In this document: in pieces, positions 21,399 to 37,729 of the stretch | Layout: each line of letters begins with the position of its first letter | Position numbering within the stretch: position 1 is the stretch's first letter | Notes under the pieces: generated by a model | Seen by the model: only the letters and a program-made list of their open reading frames with translations | The model's database searches: none | What the model was told of the DNA's origin: nothing | Origin: Gelatoporia subvermispora B | Taxonomy: Eukaryota; Basidiomycota; Agaricomycetes; Polyporales; Gelatoporiaceae | Assembly: GCA_000320605.2 (NCBI GenBank) | Contig: KB445796.1 | Span: forward strand, 646,282 to 710,281 | DNA: 64,000 nucleotides | Reading direction: 5' to 3' | Made by a program: the position numbers and the translations under genes

Positions 21399-22979
21399 GG
21401 TGGCAACTGGCAGAGGCGGGTTCTCTGTCTGTTCGATAGGTCGTCAGCCTGGCTCACCCAACCTCATCCGCCCGCTCCGAGACCCATCCATCCCAAACTC
21501 CTCCGTTTTCGACCGGGAAAGACTCCAGAGAGCAGCAGGACGGCATGGACAGCATCTCGGCGGCGCAGCAGCATGGATGGATACTCACCAGATGTTTGAG
21601 GAGGCCGGAGTGCTTGCTTGAGGGACGAGGGCGGCGACGAGGTCAACGGACTTTTCCGGCACCCTTCGCCGGCGCTTACCACATTAGGAAGGTCTAATCT
21701 CGCGCCACTCGTGGGCGCTCATTTGCCAGCTGGCACTTGTTCCAACGTCGCTCGAGCGGCAACCACGAAACTCTTTATTGTTGCTAAGGTCGTCGGGAAA
21801 TGCATGAGGGAACGCGCAGAAGATACAAGCGTTCTCATATAGTCGGAAACGCTGACTTTCCCTTTACCACAGTATATCTTGCTCAATGTCAAACACATGA
21901 CCAACACTCGCAGACTTCCTCGACATTTAGCTATGACAGGCTCTGAGGCTCGCTGCATTGCTCCTGCTCTGAGGTCTTCTCACTGGCTGCTATCGAATGA
22001 TTGCGAATGACTTACTGCAGGCTATCACTCAAATGCCTCTTGCACGACAAAGCGATTACAATGTCTGCCCTAAAGCCCGGTCAAGGCGAAATATGATGGC
22101 CAGGCACGAATGTAGGCAACTCGGGAGTTTTCTTGCAGCTGTTTTCATGACGGGGGGCGTACCCTGCCGCGAAAAACACAAGGAGTCGGATCACGGATTT
22201 CGAGCGGCGCACCTGTGCCGAGAATCCGAGATTCTCATCGGTGAGGTGGCCGTTTAGTACTCTAAGCCTCAAGTATCGCGATGGTGTCGGCGAAGGGAGT
22301 AGCAAGGGCCAATCACCTATAGAACGAGGCAATATGATCTATAATAGTCTCCTATGGTACTTCAAGGTAAATATCCCAGCTCAAAACCGAGTCCTAGGCC
22401 TTGCAGACAACATGCCCGGGCACGTCGCCCTGCCCCTTGCCTCCGCTGCGCTCAGCGGGCGCGCCGCTGGCAAGCAGATCGTACCTAGATCCTCCGAATT
22501 CCGTCAACTCAGATGTGTGTATTTTTTGCGACGAGGTACGCCCCTCGTTATGTTGAAAACAGCTGTGAGCGAGACGGCGATTGTGCTGAGCTCAGTCTAC
22601 ATGCTGGGCGTCATCTGCGGCTACTTGCGGCTTGGCAGAGAAGAGAATGAAGGAAGTGCGTGTACACGAGTGAACTCGTGGCACCGCGACAGAGGCCGGA
22701 GGAACGAGCTGTAATCAGCTGTATGCCAGGCGAGTCTGGCACAGTCAAACTCAGACCTGTGGCAGCGAGGCTTCAGACGTTTCTTCGGCTCCCGTCTGCC
22801 CGTGTTGTACTTGATCATCTGGCAGATTGAAGTACAACGAATGATACTAGTGACTGAGCATACACCGCGTTCATTTAGTAGTACATTGATGGCCTCATCA
22901 TGTCCTGAACGATTCTGCAAGTCCTAGATCTCCCGCCATCCCATCGCGAGCAAGATTCCACCTGCCTCCCAAGTCGCCA
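21399..22979. other. Intergenic, no gene recognised
   Basis: This stretch contains the RPS18 promoter at its left end. A plus-strand frame at 22241-22714 (157 codons) is open, with a hydrophobic segment near TAIVLSSVYMLGVICGYL, but has no recognisable relatives and may be chance. The right end is the 3-prime flank of the NLR-like gene. Confidence 0.4.
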
Positions 22980-25900
22980 CTACTTCGCGCCGTATGCAAT
23001 AAGCAGACGCACGACTTCGGAATGTCCGCCGAGAGACGCCGCTTGGAGTGCAGACCCACAGGGACCGTCCGCCGCCTGGACATCCGCACCATGCTCGAGA
23101 AGTATACGCACGACGTCGAGATGCCCATTTTGAGCTGCTGCCTGTAGCGCGGATTTACCTTCAGGATCTTTCGCATTGACGTCCACCCCATGCTCGATGA
23201 GTATCTCCATGACCTTGGGACGTCCAAGCACAGAAGCTGTGTGCAGCGTAGATACGTATTTGCCGCCTTGTTCGTCGGCACCCGCACCGTGTTCAAGGAG
23301 TAGATGCACGACATCAGGGTGTCTACACCGACACGCTGCGTGAAGTGCTGACCCGTGTTTGCTCTTCGCGTTAACGTCTGCGCCGCGCTTGATGAATATA
23401 CGCGCAACTTCGATTCGTCCATTTTGTGATGCTACTTCTAACATGGACCTGCCGTCGACGTCCTTCGCATTGACGTCCGCACCGTGATTGATCAACAACT
23501 GTGCAATCATGGGGCGTTCAAGTACTGCTGCTGCTCGTAGCGCAGACCCATATTCACCACCTTCCGCATTGACGTTCGCACCGTGCTCTAGGAGCAGACG
23601 CACAACTTCGGGATATCTACCCGGAGCCGCCGCTTGGAGTGCAAATCCGAACTTTCCGCCCTTCGCGTTGACATCCGCACCGTGCATAAGAAGCACGCGG
23701 GCGACCTCGATGCGTCCATTCTCCGATGCTAATAGTAGCGGATGCTGTCCTTCAGCGTTCTTCGCGTTGACATCAGCACCGTGCTCGACGAGTAACCGGA
23801 CAACCACAGGACGTCCATTCGCAGAAGCTGCGTGTAGCGCAGATCCGTGTACACCGCCCACAGCGTTGACGTTTGCGCCGTGTTCAATGAGCAGGCGCGT
23901 GATGTCCACCTGGCCCTGCGCAGCAGCTGCCTGAAGCGCAGTCCCATATTCGCCTCCCTCCATATTGACGTTCGCACCGTGCTCCACGAGTAGACGTGCA
24001 ATCAAGGGATGTCCATGTACACAAGCTGCTTGCAACGCCGAACGATATTTTCCGCCATCGGCGTTGACATTTGCACCGTGATTGACGAGCAGGCGTACAA
24101 TTTCGACATGAGCGTTCTGGGTTGCTAATTCAAGTGCAGGGCCGTTATACACGCCACCCTTCGCATTGACCATTACATGATGGACAACAAGAAGATGTTG
24201 CGCGATATCGTAAAGGCCGAATGCGGCAGCAACGTGGAGAGGATCAGCTGTGTGATATACGAAGCCCCCGACGACGCGAGATATCTGTACCGCGGCTGCA
24301 AGATGCTGCTTGTGTGGGTCAAACATGCGCCTCGAGGCATCTCGAAGGCGCACAGGCATGTCCCCGGCTTTCTCCACGTGGGTGACCCAGTGCACCGCGG
24401 CATATTTCGCTAGAGGGGACGAAGTCGTTCTGCGAGAGACATCGTCGGTAGGTCCACGGAATTGAAGCAAAGTACCCAGACAAGCGGTCGCCAGTGTTGA
24501 ATGGGCATGTTTTGCGAGTACGTGGAACTGCCGCAGTGTGTCGTCCTTCTCGAGTGCAAGGCGCGTGGACGTAAGATACTCCTGAACTGATGAGTGGGAG
24601 AAGTTCACTGTTTGCGTCCTTCGATCGACGAGAATCATTGAGGAGCACAGGTATGAGAGAGCTCCCTCCGGATCAGAGGGACGCCAATCCGCCTTGACTC
24701 CCGGAGCAGCCAGAGACTTGAAGTCTATCGCGACGACTTCTGCGAGCTCGTTGATGCGAAGTGGGCGGGAGTATACTACAAGACACTGGAATAGTCTGTG
24801 TGTATATTTCCAATTCTCCGTGTCCAGGTCCTTTAACATGCGCTGGTACGTCTCATCGAGTGTTCGCGGTAGATTCCGGAGGACTTGGCGAATGTTTGCG
24901 CGTTGACAGCCGCGTAACATGTCGAGTTGGCAATATACCCATCGGAACCTGTGTATGTATGTATGTAAGAATATGCTGCTACAAATGTGGTGCATGTCTG
25001 GACAACGTACATTCCGTTCGCCTTCTCTGACAGCTCTTGCATCGCTAGAGCTTTGTCCTCCCCATTCCACAGTCGAAACCCAGGATCTGACTCCATGACG
25101 GAACGTACATAGGTAGCAATGTCCTGCGCCTGGCCACTCCCTTCGTGGAGTGTTATAGTGAGGGGGGAAAGTCGATCGAGAACGTCTCTGACGTCGGGTT
25201 CAGGACGGCTAGTGAGGCATATGCGCACATTTTTGATCTGCCATCCGGTGATGCGCGTGATCAGCTCAAGCATTCGGGTGCGCATAGAGGGTATCCCTGA
25301 GCTTGGACACTCATCCACTGCGTCAATTACGATGTACACGGAGTAATCCGCTGTTTGCTCCAGCATTTCCTGCAAACATTCTTCAAGCTCGTCATCGCTT
25401 GGTTGCTGTCCACCGTTGTCGTTCTTGCTATAAAGATGGGAGAGTATTTCTGTACAGACGTCCGATCGAGTTCTCGTGGGGATGCATAGGACCAGGTGTG
25501 ATAGAAGGCCCCGAACACTTTGTGTTGTGGAATCTGCGTAATCGCAGTAAAAGTAGATGAGAACGGACTTCAGCTGGACTATGCAGAGGCGCGCGAGGTC
25601 CTCAATAATAGCGGAGCTAATCAATTATGAGCGCAACGTGCAAGAATCAATATGAGGGTAGCGCGGACCACATAACGGTCTTGCCTGATCCAGCTGTGAG
25701 CTCCTTAGTCAGTACGATATTATGTATAGGGTTTGATCGAAAAACGCACGCTTGCCGTGAATCCATAGTAACGAACCCATTCTCTTCCATCTCTGCATTG
25801 GCTCACTCTCGATGAGCCAGCGCCCCGTACTCTTGTGGTACAACTTGATAGCCACATTATAGTACCTCGACGGATCTGGAGGGGAGAGCCAATCACGATG

Positions 25901-27050
25901 TTGCTGGAGAATATTATCATCTGCGTTTGGGACTAAGTCACATGCAAGTGCATCGACACAAAACGAACTGACGTTTGAGTTCATCTATGTCTTGCCTCAT
26001 GCCACCTATATTATCGAGTGAGTCAAACATTGGACTGAGAGAAGGGGACACGTACTCAAGCACGCCCCGAGCCTATCCAGTGATTCGCGTATCGGCCCCG
26101 TTGGTACTTGTCCATCTATTCCGAAGGAGAATCAGTTTATGATGCAAACGGGACATCCACAGGAATTAACGTTTGACATACTTTTCATAGTCACGCTCAG
26201 GCTGTTTACGAGATTATAAATGAGTTCGAGACTTTCCACTCCTGTCATCTGGGCCTGCTCGACAGTCAGGCGCTCCAATTCATGAAGCGCCTTCTCGACG
26301 TCCTTGTTTCCTAATAACCTCTTGAAATACGCGACTATTTTGATATGCTGAGATTCACGATGTCTGGGATTTCAAAGATGCTCACCCAGGCGCCCCTGCT
26401 TGACTTGTTCGATAGCAAGCGAAAGGACAGATATCACGTGCACCAGAGTCTTGACTAGAATTGCCCTCATTGCTGGGCTCAGTTGCATCCGCGTGAAGAC
26501 CTCGAGGCGCACGAGAAAGCTCGTAATACAGTCTAGCAGCTCTGACAGAGCATCGTAGCTTGCGCTAACACCCTTAGCCGCCTGATGAAAGCAGGTCAAT
26601 TGATTGGTCACATGATGTAGCATGGATAGCGGCAGCCACACCTCTAAGAGAACACCGAGTGCAGCAACGACAGCAACTGATGGTCCGAAGGCCTGTTCAG
26701 AGAATATCAAGACCATTCTACAGCTGACAAGTGCATGGAAGGCTTACCGCTTCAAGCCCTTCTAGTAAAATCTCACTTCGGCTGAGAGTGAGTATCACCG
26801 TCACGAGTGGATGGAGCTTGCGAATGAGTTGCATCTTGATGCCTCCATGTCGAAACTCGTTGAATTTTTGTACCTGATTCTCAAGTATAACCATGACTTT
26901 ATCGATAGAGTCGCAAGTCATGAATTGTCTGGTGAGCGGATTGGTGGCCAGATCTATTTCTGTACGCTTCGAGAACTCGTCCAATGCGTCTCGAAATAAG
27001 GAAGCGAATTCCGAAGGGTCGGGATCTGACTTGGTATCGTTGCTGTTCAT
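22980..27050 (-). CDS. NLR-like STAND protein: Goodbye domain, NACHT NTPase, 13 ankyrin repeats
   Basis: Fungal NLR-like proteins are thought to detect non-self and trigger programmed cell death or other defence. The chosen start is MNSNDTKSDPDPSEF at 27050; the frame is open further upstream and a separate frame with an ATG at 27327 could be an extra first exon. The N-terminus (ALDEFSKRTEIDL, NPLTRQFMTCDS, LLEVWLPLSML, SFLVRLEVFTRM, YFKRLLGNKDVEKAL) matches the fungal STAND Goodbye domain. Next comes HRDWLSPPDPSRYYN and WIHGK, then the Walker A PGSGKTVM on a 25-nt microexon (25669-25693). Walker B is VYIVIDAVDEC and the next motif is LTSRPEPDV. A linker (LPRTLDETYQRML, NFSHSSVQEYLTS) leads to 13 ankyrin repeats of about 33-34 residues that run to the stop. 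No frame-breaking lesion was found, provided the short introns are spliced. Confidence 0.85.
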
Positions 27051-28502
27051 AGTCTGTTGTGCGGACCACGGTGGCTTTTGCGCTGAAGTCAGCGGAGTGT
27101 AGACTGGGTTAATGGTGAGCTGATACGATGGGCCGGACGTAAGAGTTCCTTCTTGAGTTGGACATCGCTATGAATGTGCTCACTGTAGCATTCGTCAAGT
27201 CATGAGCTTTTTCGTCGAAGTCGTTGACCTGAGGGGTTGAGGATGCGGAGAGCTGGCCATCGCCGTGCTCTGGCAATGGTGACAGACGATCTCTTAACCT
27301 CCTGAGATTGGACTGAATGGGGCTCATTGGGGTAAGTGCGTGGACCTTGGGCGAGTGGTTAGTCGTTTTTTTGAATGCAAGAAGTGTTGCACTAAGCCAG
27401 TGAAGGAGAGGAGGTCGTATAGAGAGTAGATGTCAGTAAGCGTACCACTCATGGATTAGACGCTACACAGCTACCGTGGCGGAACATTTGTCAACCTAAG
27501 TTCGAAATGAATCGATTAGCACACAAACCTGTCATTCATCCCAGTGGAGTATCAGAGGTTGCCATATTACCATACAAACTGACATCATGCTGCGAGATAG
27601 AGCGTGAGAGGCTCAGCAAAGACAGTCGCATATAGGTCAGGACTCGTGGCGTCTGGGACGACACGAGGCTTCGAAGTTTGGAGGCTCATTATCTCGACAC
27701 CACCACGCCCCGCAGTGGCGTGTCACTGGACATAGACTCAAACATAGCCGTGCACAGGCTATTCCAGAGCCATCTCGAAACTGCAGAAGCTGCACCCCTC
27801 GTGTTCGGCCGGTTCTTATGGTCAGATTTCAAGTTCGACAGAGTCGAGCACTCCTACACTTGGCGATGGCGAATCGTCATCAAGTGGTCCCTTGGTGAAG
27901 ATTGCCCGTGTTTCTGATGTGATAGCTGAGAAAAACACTTTCTAGTTATATTCTGTAAAACAATTCGGTGACAAGAGGAGATAGCTGGGGGCATGATGCT
28001 GATGCATAATGACGTGCGAATGCCTGAGTTCATCAGCAATCTTGTCAGTGCACGTGAGAACGGTTACGTGTTGCGCATCCATCATACCGTGAGTCGTATA
28101 ATATCCCATGGCGACGATATTCCGCTCTAACGCATACGTATCTGCTGTGTTTTCTCATATCTCAAAACCTTCCTCTGAAGCTTAGAGACGCTGGCGGACC
28201 TTCAGAGCCTCAGATGTTGTAATGCTTTCAGCAAATGTCTTGCTCGACTGTGCATGGCGGGCCCTAAATGGGCACAGGTTCCTCACAACTTTGGCGGCAT
28301 CTGACCTATCTCGCTAGACTTCTTGTGTTGGGAGTTGCAATTTCATGCACCTGACGTTTTCGACGATGGCACCGTGCGATTATGAATGGATCGATATATT
28401 CTATGGCATGCTGCAGGCGCAGCGAGAGTAAAACAGGGTACATTCACAGCACGATCAAAACGACATGTACACGTTAGAGCCCTTCACTCCAAGTATTCCC
28501 TT
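27051..28502. other. Intergenic; possible extra 5-prime exon of the NLR-like gene
   Basis: On the minus strand 27109-27327 encodes a 72-codon frame (starts MSPIQSNLRRLRDRLSPL) that may be a first exon of the NLR-like gene; I could not fit a phase-consistent splice to the next exon. A plus-strand 79-codon frame at 27678-27917 is unsupported. The rest shows no recognisable gene. Confidence 0.4.
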
Positions 28503-32139
<3,637 letters not shown>

Positions 32140-32551
32140 TCGAGTCACGGAGCATGTGATCTTCGCCGCAATTCCTCCTTCGGCGCTTGCCGCACACTTC
32201 CGCGCACCTCCGATCCGTGCCAACTTCAACTCGCACAAATATTCAGGCCATATACTATAAAATTCATTTCCTACTTGCGTGCATGGTATAAATGTGTCAG
32301 GACAGCGACAAACCACAGGTGCGAAAACGAGCGTGCGACATTAGGGTATAACGTAGCGGAATGAGTGTGCAATAAGTAAGCAGCAAGCCAAAAAAGGTCG
32401 TAAGGAGAGTGGCAATCCGATACACAACATCCAACCAATAGCGGAGAAAAATCGGTGATATGTACGAGAACCAACGAAAAAAGCTGCGCGCAAAGCATAC
32501 GACGGGAGTAAGACAACAAACATAGCTGCCCGACATGCGGCACAGCAAGTA
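32140..32551. other. Intergenic between ALA1 start and the CLIP-170-like gene end
   Basis: This holds the ALA1 promoter and 5-prime leader and the 3-prime region of the minus-strand gene ending at 32552. The minus-strand frame stays open upstream of 32139 to an ATG at 32316, but that part lacks leader character. No separate gene was recognised. Confidence 0.5.
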
Positions 32552-35500
32552 TCAGAAAACATCCAGCGAGTGCGGACAATTCGCCGCCGTGTGTCCGCGT
32601 CCTTCGCAATCTTCGCAATACAGCTCTTCGTGGTCGCCTCCGCGCGGTGCCGATAGCGACAGCCTCGGCGTTGGCCCGTCCCCCTTGAGCAGATCACAAG
32701 TAAAGATGTCGTGTCCTGGTCGCTCGCAGATTTCGCACACGTCCCCGGCTGGCGCGGACCCAGCCGCCGGTGAAGGTGTAGGAGCAGGTCCTGAAGACGA
32801 CTTCTTGGGGCGCGAGAGCTCCTCATCGGCCCTTGACGACTTCTTCTGGCTCCGTGCGAGCTTCTCTTTGAGTCGCTCCACTTCGCGCTCGAGTTCGTCC
32901 TGCGGACGTCAGCGTCTCAAAGTCACTCACTGTGCACAGGAGATGAAGCAGAGAGATCGCGCACTTCGCGGTAGATCTGGCTCACGGTGAGCAAATTCAC
33001 GTATGGATTGAGAGTGACGAACATACCTTAGACTCAATCAGCGTCTCAAGCTCGCCGATCTCCTTGTTCAGCTGTCGTGGTAACTCGTAAACAGAACACC
33101 GGGGACCAGTTTGACAGAAAACGTACATCATGTATGGTCCGCGTGCTCTTCATGTCAGCATCCATCTGTTTCTTACGCAGCTGCTCCAGTTCAATCTGTC
33201 CCCCCGATGGTCACGTTCATCTGTTACAGAACCAGCTCAAGGAGACCACCCACGTCAAACTTGGCCTTCATTTCCTTCAGGTTCTTCTGCATGGTGGCCA
33301 AGTCGCCTGGCACGAGCGTGTCATCCGTAGACGACAATGCTTGCTCCTCCCTCATGATGCTCTGCTCTACGTTTTCTTCCAGGGCCTGCAAATCCTGAGC
33401 CGGTTCATCAGTGGTCTTCCCAAGAGTAGAAGTGAATCTCAATCTTGTTACCTCCCGCAGCTGGTCCGTTTCCGAGAGCAGTAATTTGTTCTCTGACTCG
33501 AGCAGCTTGTTGCGTTGCGTGATAGTGGAATTCTCCTTCTGCAATTCCTGGACAATGTGCCTAAAGCATGTTATCAGTTTGTATGTCTAGCTTGATGATC
33601 GTCGCACTTACTTGAGGCCGGTGATTTCCTCTCGCAATGTAGCGATATCGTGTTTGGAAGGCGTGGATGGTGCTGAGGGAGGCCTGGAGTCGAGACCATT
33701 GATGGATACTTCGCGGTTTAGCTTCTTACGCGCGACGTCCAGTTCCGCGTCGCGATCCTCGACTTGCTGACGCAGTTCTTGCACAGCCTTGCGTTCAGCA
33801 GCGAGCTGAGCCTCTTGTTCCTCAAACTTGCTTTGCAACTAAAAGCAGCATAAGTTACGCGTTCTTCCGCAAAAGAGAAAGACTTGACATACTGATGCCT
33901 TCTCAGCCTGCAGTGCAGCGAGCTCTTCGATCTGTTTCGTGTCTGACTTGGCGGCACTTACATTTCGAGCAGAGTCGTCGGATTTGTCGCGCGCATCCTT
34001 GAGCTGTTGTTGCAGTTGTGCAATCTCGTCGAGAAGACGGGTGCGGTCGCTCGGGGCCTTTTGCATAAACTCTGCAAGTTTCTCCGAGGAGAAGCTGTTG
34101 GGAGATCCAACAGTCATTCCTTGAACCTCCTGCAACCACAATGAGCAGATGAAGTACGACAATACAGACACGACTCACGATCTCGCTCCTGTAGAACTCA
34201 ATCTCCGCCCTTGCATTTTCTAGAGCAGCGAGGTTCTCTCTGAGAGCTTCGTCTGACTCGTGCGTTCTCTGGCGCGCGGCCTCTTCAGCCTGCCTGAGGC
34301 GCTGAATCTCGTCCCGGCTCTCCTGGAGCTCCCGTCTCAGGCCATCCTCCGTCTCCCGCATCTGGTCCAATCTCTGGTTCATCGCGGCCTCGTCCTGCTC
34401 CGCTCTGTATCGCGCCTCTTCAAGCATGTCCTCGAGCGTGGAGAGTTTCTTCTGCAGATGCTGAACTTGCTCCCGAAGAGCTTCATTGTCAATCTCGACA
34501 GCAGATGTAGTATGTTGGGCAAGCGTGGCGGGAGAGGGCGGAGTCACTTGAGCACGCAACTGCTCCTGCAAAGACGTGACCAGATCCTCTAAATCATACC
34601 GCTGTGCATCCGCGGCGCTGAGGCGTTCTTCGTACAGAGCAATCGTCTCCTACACGAAGACGTAACAGATAAGCACTCTGCTGTCGCATGTAAAGGAGTA
34701 CGGACCTGTCCAGCCTTGCGCAGCTCGTCCACCTGACTGCCTAGCTCTCTCCTCTCCTCTTCGAGCTCAGCGTACGCCTTCTGCACACGTGCCTGCAGCA
34801 AAGATATTTCGGCATCTTTTGCCTTGAGCACGGCGTCGTTCTCGCTCTGCAAACCTTCCTTGGCCTCTATAAGCTCCTTCAGTTGCGCCGCCAATGCGTC
34901 CTTGTCGTCGATCTGGGACTGCAGATCACGTGCGCGAGCTTCGCCGTCGCTCTTCGCCTTCTCGATGTCTAGATTAGACTGCTGGACCGACCGCTGGAGG
35001 CTCTCGATGGTGTTGTCGCGCTCGGTGGCCGAACGCTCTGTCGTCTTCAGAGACGCCTCCAACTCTGCGATGCGAGACGCAGTCTGTTTTTGCTCGTTCA
35101 GCAGCTTCTCTACTCGGCTAGATGCATCACTCTTCGCTTGAGAAGCCTCTTGCAGTAATCGCGTGTTCTCATCTTCGAGCGCGTCCAAGCGCGCTTGCAA
35201 TCTGTCAACGTGGCTCTGCAACTCGGCAATGCTACTGGACGTCGTAGACGCGGCGGAGCTGGGTCGGGAGGTAGACGTGACTTTGCCGGACATAAGGCCT
35301 GCAATCTTCTCCTGAAGCGCCTTGCCGTTCAGCTCTAGGTCTGAAGAAGGCGCGTAGTTACTCAGAAGTGGCTCGTCTAGACTGACCGCATTGACATGTC
35401 GAGTGGATGCGGGAGAGGCTGGGGGAGGCATGGCTACTGAGCTTGGCACCCGCGCACGAGGCGTGCCCACGGAGTACCGCGTCTTGGAGGGGGTGATGGG

Positions 35501-36887
35501 CCCGCCACCGATCGCAGTAGTCGGAGGCCGTATGCTAGCTTTCGGAGTTGTATACGGCGAATTTGTATGTCGTGTCGGAGAGTATGCCGCGGATGTAGGA
35601 GACGCGAGCCCACTGGGCCGAGTTGGGCTCGCAGTCGCTGTGGCTCGCGGTGTGGTTCGGTCTGTGCCGTTCGCGCGAAGCTGCTTTGCGGTCATCCCAG
35701 CATACTTGGATGCCCGAGAGCCGGGAGTGATAGTAGGCTGCGTCGACGTGCTGCGGTTCATAGTAACTGTGCTCGTCGACGAGCGGGAGGTCACAGAGCG
35801 TGCGCGGGTCGTGGGTGTCTGGAATGCAGGTGTTCTGCGGCCGGTGGACGTGGGGGTCACCCGGCCATTATTCATGGAGCTGCCAAATGAGGGTGTGACT
35901 CGTCCAGTGCCGATTGAAGGTGTCTTTCGGCCTGTCGTGGGCGCTGACGGGAGAGAGGGAGTGATTCTGCCGGATACGGAAGGTGTGGCTCGGCCGCTGC
36001 GTGTGGAGGCAACAGAAGAGGGTCGGGAGTGCTCTCCTACGGTAGGAGCAGATAGCTTTGACGCTAGGATGAACACACCGCAGCGATCTGGGCAGGTGAA
36101 ATATCGCTTCCTGATGTAGTAATCGCAAGGTCAGCTTCAGTTGCAATTCAGAGTCAAAGATAGATAACGAGTGTAGCATAGTACCAGTGACCAAGATAGT
36201 TATTGGAGTGTGGTATAGTCCATCGTCGGAATGTATGGCAATAGTCGTCCGTATTACGAGAATAGGAAGGTGGCTAAATCACGAAATTGCGCGCTCGAGC
36301 GACCATCGAGTGCACCGGACAACAAACTTGCTGTGGAATGAAGCACGGACTCACCCTTCGAACGAGCCATCGTTTTTCCCTTTGCCTGCGAAGCCAGGAA
36401 GTAGTTCAACACCCGCCCATGTGCCTGACTTGTCGTGGAACGGCCCGAGATACTTCAGCGTCCCTTCGAATCCTTGCGAGGCTATTCTGACGAGGTCTCC
36501 AACTTCGAAGTCTCCCCCGGCACGACTGGTAGGACGCGCATATGCATCTGACTGTCGGCTTGGCGCACGTACAGTAGACTGCGATAGCGTAGGTTGTGCT
36601 TTGTACGCGGCGGAACTTGCGGCGGATGAGGATGATGCGGCTGACGAAGGACGGCCGCTGGTTGAGGGAGACAAGGAGGGAAAGGAGGCTTCACTAGCAA
36701 GTGAGGCGCGATGAGTGGCGGGATCGTTAGCTCTCAAGGCGTCGGCGAATGCTTTCGAGATGTACTCGTCGTCCTGAGCCTGAGGATAGTGACCTGCAGC
36801 AGAGCCGGCACGCGCTCTAGCGGCGGGCGTCGGGATGCCTGTGGCTTTGGCGGGAGTAGGAAGACGAGTTCTGCCTGGAGTTGCCAT
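32552..36887 (-). CDS. CLIP-170/Bik1/Tip1-like microtubule plus-end protein
   Basis: The product tracks growing microtubule ends and links them to motors and cortex. The start is MATPGRTRLPTPAKATG at 36887. After a Ser/Ala-rich leader comes one CAP-Gly domain (about residues 125-195): VGDLVRIASQGFEGTLKYLG, GTWAGVELL, GKNDGSFEG and, after an intron, KRYFTCPDRCGVFI. This includes the tubulin/EB-binding GKNDG loop. A Ser/Thr/Pro/Arg-rich region with repeats of the TPSxGRxTPS type follows (about 35350-36040), a likely microtubule-binding and phosphorylation region. A long coiled coil with Glu/Gln/Leu heptads occupies about 33000-35350. The C-terminus has two zinc knuckles, CEICERPGHDIFTC and CEDCEGRGHTAANC, each CX2CX4HX4C, as in CLIP-170. 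The stop is at 32552-32554. One CAP-Gly plus zinc knuckles favours CLIP-170/Bik1/Tip1 over dynactin p150. Confidence 0.9.
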
Positions 36888-37178
36888 GGCGGGTCATCAG
36901 CGATATCGTCGGTCGCGCCCGTTGGGAGTTGAATGTGTCGTCTAGTCAGTGCGTCGCCGAGCGTGTTCGCGACGAGCAGACGAGTGAGAGACGACCCAAG
37001 CCGTGCCCAACGCCCAAGCGCGCGGTGACCGGGGGCTTCCTCGCGCGTCCTCTCGCGCTGAGCGCTGCTTGGCAGTGCTTGCTGCTCCCGCCATCGTCCT
37101 CGCCGCCATCGTCCTCGCCGCCATCGTCCTCGCCGCCGACGCCGCCGCCGCCGCCGTTCCTCTTCACCGGGCGTCGCG
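36888..37178. promoter_or_regulatory. Divergent promoter of the CLIP-170-like gene and bL34m
   Basis: The two starts (36887 minus and 37179 plus) face away from each other across 291 bp, so this stretch must drive both. It contains a 15-bp tandem repeat (CGCCATCGTCCTCGC, three exact copies at 37089-37133) followed by a CGC/GCC trinucleotide run close to the bL34m start. Confidence 0.6.
37089..37133. repeat. 15-bp tandem repeat, three exact copies
   Basis: The unit is CGCCATCGTCCTCGC and is followed at once by CGCCGAC and a run of GCC triplets. It lies about 45 bp upstream of the bL34m start. Confidence 0.9.
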
Positions 37179-37541
37179 ATGCCGCGCATACCCTTCCAGC
37201 TCTCCAGGCTACTCGCTCGGCCACCAACGCTGGTCGCAATTCCCCGCCCTCTGCCGACTTCGGCTCTCCAGTCTGCGCGAACTCTCCTGCCATTCAAGCA
37301 GCCGTCCATCCTCTCCCTTGCCTCCCGGCTGAACCCTCTCTCCTCTTTCTCATGGCCTACGCTCTTTCCAGTCACCCATGCGCTCCAGCAAGTCCGGTTT
37401 GGCTCCCGGGGTACAGAATACCAGCCATCACAGCGCAAGCGGAAACGCAAGCACGGTTTCCTTGCTAGGAAAAAGACCGCAGGCGGACGGAAGATCCTCG
37501 AGAGGCGCAGGGCCAAAGGGAGAAAATACCTGTCTCATTGA
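37179..37541 (+). CDS. Mitochondrial large-subunit ribosomal protein bL34m
   Basis: The protein is 120 residues from a single exon. The N-terminal 70 residues are rich in Arg, Ser, Leu and Pro with almost no acidic residues, typical of a mitochondrial import signal. The C-terminal 45 residues are the bL34 domain: [19 protein letters not shown], then [20 protein letters not shown] and YLSH. This matches bacterial L34 in length and in the [10 protein letters not shown] and [14 protein letters not shown] motifs. It works in the mitochondrial ribosome exit region. Its gene is divergent from the CLIP-170-like gene and ends less than 200 bp from the end of the CLASP-like gene. Confidence 0.93.
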   Translation: MPRIPFQLSRLLARPPTLVAIPRPLPTSALQSARTLLPFKQPSILSLASRLNPLSSFSWPTLFPVTHALQQVRFGSRGTEYQPSQRKRKRKHGFLARKKTAGGRKILERRRAKGRKYLSH

Positions 37542-37729
37542 GCTGTGTTACAGCTTGGTGCATCTGGTGCGTACGAGATGTACCACTTTTTGCTTGCACG
37601 TTGCACTCATCTCGCAAGTAGCCTTTGGCATAGAATTCAATGCAGTGTGCATAGAACGACTCATATCATGGCACCGGAAAGCATATATCGTATCCTATCA
37701 ACGCATAGCGCATCCCCCAGCCAATAACA

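Noticed and set aside
23488..23934. 148-codon plus-strand frame opposite the ankyrin repeats
   Set aside because: It is the antisense shadow of the regularly spaced ankyrin codons.
35391..36119. 242-codon plus-strand frame
   Set aside because: It is antisense to the Ser/Thr/Pro/Arg-rich part of the CLIP-170-like gene and has no domain of its own.
32552..36887. Dynactin p150Glued as the identity of the CAP-Gly gene
   Set aside because: The two C-terminal zinc knuckles and the absence of a recognisable p150 C-terminal region fit CLIP-170/Bik1/Tip1 better.
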